Shown: piece by piece, positions 15,361-16,141 of the stretch
How positions within the stretch are numbered: the stretch's first letter is position 1
Layout: the number at the start of each line of letters is the position of its first letter
Source: Pseudomonadota bacterium
Lineage (GTDB): Bacteria > Bdellovibrionota_C > UBA2361 > OMII01
Assembly (NCBI GenBank): GCA_027486155.1
Contig: JAIXPR010000109.1
Span: 1 to 16,141, forward strand
DNA length: 16,141 nt
Direction of reading: 5' to 3'
The notes under the pieces: generated by a model
Seen by the model: the letters and a program-made list of their open reading frames with translations, nothing else
Told to the model about the DNA's origin: nothing
The model's database searches: none
Translations under genes and position numbers: made by a program

Positions 15361-15707
15361 GTGGTCTGCGGCGCGTCCTGTTCAGCCACCAGTGCGGTAT
15401 CAGCGGTGCCCTTGAGCGGTTTCTTGACCACATATCGATCGGACTGCTCAAGCCCGACGAGTAGGAGGATGTGATGGGGATTGATGTTGAGAAACGAACA
15501 CACCGACTGAAAGGAGAAGATGTAATCCTCCTCCTTGCTCAGGAAGTAATCCTTCGCCCTGCGGGAGAACTCGCCCGGTCGATTGACATCGGCGATGGCG
15601 TTTAAAAGGATCGCCCTCAGCAGGTTCTTTTCGGGAGTAGCCAACTCCGCCTGCTCAAAGTCGTCAAAACCGATGTAAATAGCTGTATTTTTTCCTTCCC
15701 TCATCAT
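15351..15707 (-). CDS. Small uncharacterised protein with a conserved FSF--VC--L-I-P module
   Basis: The 118-residue protein has no motif of known function. The core (residues about 24-83) contains EKNLLRAILLNAIADVNRPG, AKDYFLSKEEDYIFSFQSVC and SFLNINPHHILLLV. The pattern of an L--AIL-DAI helix, then A--W/F-hydrophobic-S----Y-FSF--VC--L-(I/L)-P recalls a family of small proteins I associate with deltaproteobacteria; I know of no assigned role. The C-terminal 30 residues are polar and probably disordered. Two adjacent ATG codons offer starts at 15707 and 15704; AAGGGG lies 3 and 6 bases upstream respectively, so 15704 is slightly better placed. The leader holds a GCGAG-GAG-CTCGC hairpin (15725-15737) and copy B of the shared intergenic element. 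The esterase gene follows on the same strand. Confidence 0.6.
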   Translation of the reverse strand: MMREGKNTAIYIGFDDFEQAELATPEKNLLRAILLNAIADVNRPGEFSRRAKDYFLSKEEDYIFSFQSVCSFLNINPHHILLLVGLEQSDRYVVKKPLKGTADTALVAEQDAPQTTQS

Positions 15708-15745
15708 ATGCCCCTTAAGATGCTGCGAGCTCCTCGCACGCTTTA

Positions 15746-15812
15746 GGTATTACTTCTCCACCTAAAATAAGGGTCGGTTGGAGCGTGAAATAACTTGACG
15801 ACTGCGAGCTAA
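15746..15812 (-). promoter_or_regulatory. Shared intergenic element, copy B (upstream of the small uncharacterised gene)
   Basis: On the minus strand TTAGCTC is followed by TCAAGTTA (15791-15798), 12 bases, ACCGACCC (15771-15778), TTATTTTAGGTG and TAATACC, matching copy A at 13527-13588 in order and core spacing. TTTAGGT and ACCTAAA (15742-15748 and 15760-15766) could also form a 7-bp hairpin in the leader. It may be a promoter with 5' leader, or an RNA element. Confidence 0.4.
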
Positions 15813-15876
15813 ATCGGTCGTTTTATGAGGAGCTTACGAGGTCCTCGGAGGGACATGGCCGAACCGATCGAACCAC
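15813..15876. other. Intergenic stretch before the tandem array
   Basis: Together with the elements annotated on either side this belongs to a 434-base gene-free end of the window (15708-16141). No credible gene or recognisable promoter was seen here. The last 19 bases (15858-15876) resemble the 19-base spacers between the array units, so the array's repeat period extends at least this far left. Confidence 0.5.
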
Positions 15877-15974
15877 GGTAGGGCCCGACTCCTGGCGGGC
15901 CGTACGACATCTGGAGGTATCACCGCTTCATCGATAGGCGAAGCGATACAGCCCGCGGGGACGCGGGCCCTACC
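15877..15974. repeat. REP/MITE-like three-hairpin element, GGTAGGGCCC family, array unit 1
   Basis: This 98-bp unit is bounded by GGTAGGGCCCG (15877-15887) and CGGGCCCTACC (15964-15974). The 5' arm folds as GGCCCG, an A-G mismatch, a C-G pair and a TCCT loop. The 3' region is mutated at its inner edge (CAGCCCGCGGGG) relative to unit 2. The central segment differs from unit 2 but still pairs: CGCTTC with GAAGCG. No coding capacity is credible. Confidence 0.85.
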
Positions 15975-15993
15975 CCATACCGCATCGATCATC

Positions 15994-16091
15994 GGTAGGG
16001 CCCGACTCCTGGCGGGCCGTATGACAACGGGAGGTATCGATGCTTCATCGATAGGCGATACGATACGGCCCGCGAGGACGCGGGCCCTACC
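15994..16091. repeat. REP/MITE-like three-hairpin element, GGTAGGGCCC family, array unit 2
   Basis: This is the best-preserved unit, also 98 bp and starting exactly 117 bases after unit 1. Its two 29-base arms are inverted repeats with 26 of 29 positions complementary. The 3' arm alone forms GGCCCGCG-AGGA-CGCGGGCC; the 5' arm carries a TCCT loop at the matching position. The centre forms ATCGATG-CTT-CATCGAT. A 19-base spacer (15975-15993) separates it from unit 1. Confidence 0.88.
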
Positions 16092-16110
16092 ACCAACCAC
16101 ATCAATCAAC

Positions 16111-16141
16111 GGTAGGGCCCGACTCCTGGCGGGCCGTATGA
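16111..16141. repeat. REP/MITE-like element, array unit 3, cut by window edge
   Basis: The 5' arm GGTAGGGCCCGACTCCTGGC and onward is identical to unit 2 over the visible 31 bases and begins 117 bases after it, again with a 19-base spacer (16092-16110). The array therefore has at least three units and runs on beyond the window. Confidence 0.85.

Noticed and set aside
15834..16109. Minus-strand open frame of 91 codons across the tandem array
   Set aside because: It stays open because the 117-bp period is a multiple of three; the translation is a 39-residue repeat of the element itself, with no ribosome-binding site or family likeness.
15858..16141. CRISPR array
   Set aside because: The repeats are 98-bp hairpin elements with related 19-base spacers and a 117-bp period, unlike 24-40-bp repeats with unique spacers; no cas genes are present.

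Overview
The window reads as chromosomal DNA of a Gram-negative bacterium of moderately high G+C content. An outer membrane is implied by the end of lpxD and by a lipoprotein. SucA points to respiratory metabolism, and a divergent flagellin-type protein suggests motility or a flagellin relative. I cannot name the lineage. The intact PHP domain on DnaE, the stand-alone BirA and a small protein of a type I associate with deltaproteobacteria-like genomes argue against an enteric bacterium. An uncultured or little-studied proteobacterial or deltaproteobacterial-grade organism fits. No rRNA, tRNA, integrase or transposase gene was seen.

Layout. Plus strand, 1-2625: the 3' end of lpxD, a lipoprotein joining a solute-binding-like region to a von Willebrand A domain, and a class I SAM-dependent methyltransferase. 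At 2626-2739, between convergent genes, lies a degenerate 7-bp tandem repeat. Minus strand, 8922 down to 2740: a tight operon dnaE - AI-2E/PerM-type membrane protein - nadC - birA. In each of its three junctions the stop codon forms part of the next gene's Shine-Dalgarno sequence. Upstream at 8923-9149 are a dnaE promoter candidate and a 95-bp three-hairpin repeat. Minus strand, 13430 down to 9150: sucA, then sbcB (exonuclease I), separated by a hairpin. Minus strand, 15707 down to 13602: a small uncharacterised protein, a serine esterase of the alpha/beta-hydrolase fold, and a flagellin-like protein. The window ends in a 117-bp-period tandem array of hairpin elements (15858-16141) that continues past the edge.

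How the genes relate. Most of the window is housekeeping: replication (dnaE), NAD synthesis (nadC), biotinylation (birA), the TCA cycle (sucA), repair (sbcB) and lipid A (lpxD). The more novel material is non-coding. Two hairpin repeats with unrelated stem sequences share one plan: 8-bp stems with a TCCT tetraloop in the 5' arm and a complementary AGGA tetraloop in the 3' arm. The dnaE and sucA upstream regions carry the same promoter-like hexamers (TTGAGG and TAGGAT). Upstream of sucA and of the small uncharacterised gene lies a shared element of about 65 bp, with TCAAGTT(T/A)-N12-(T/A)CCGACCC at identical spacing.
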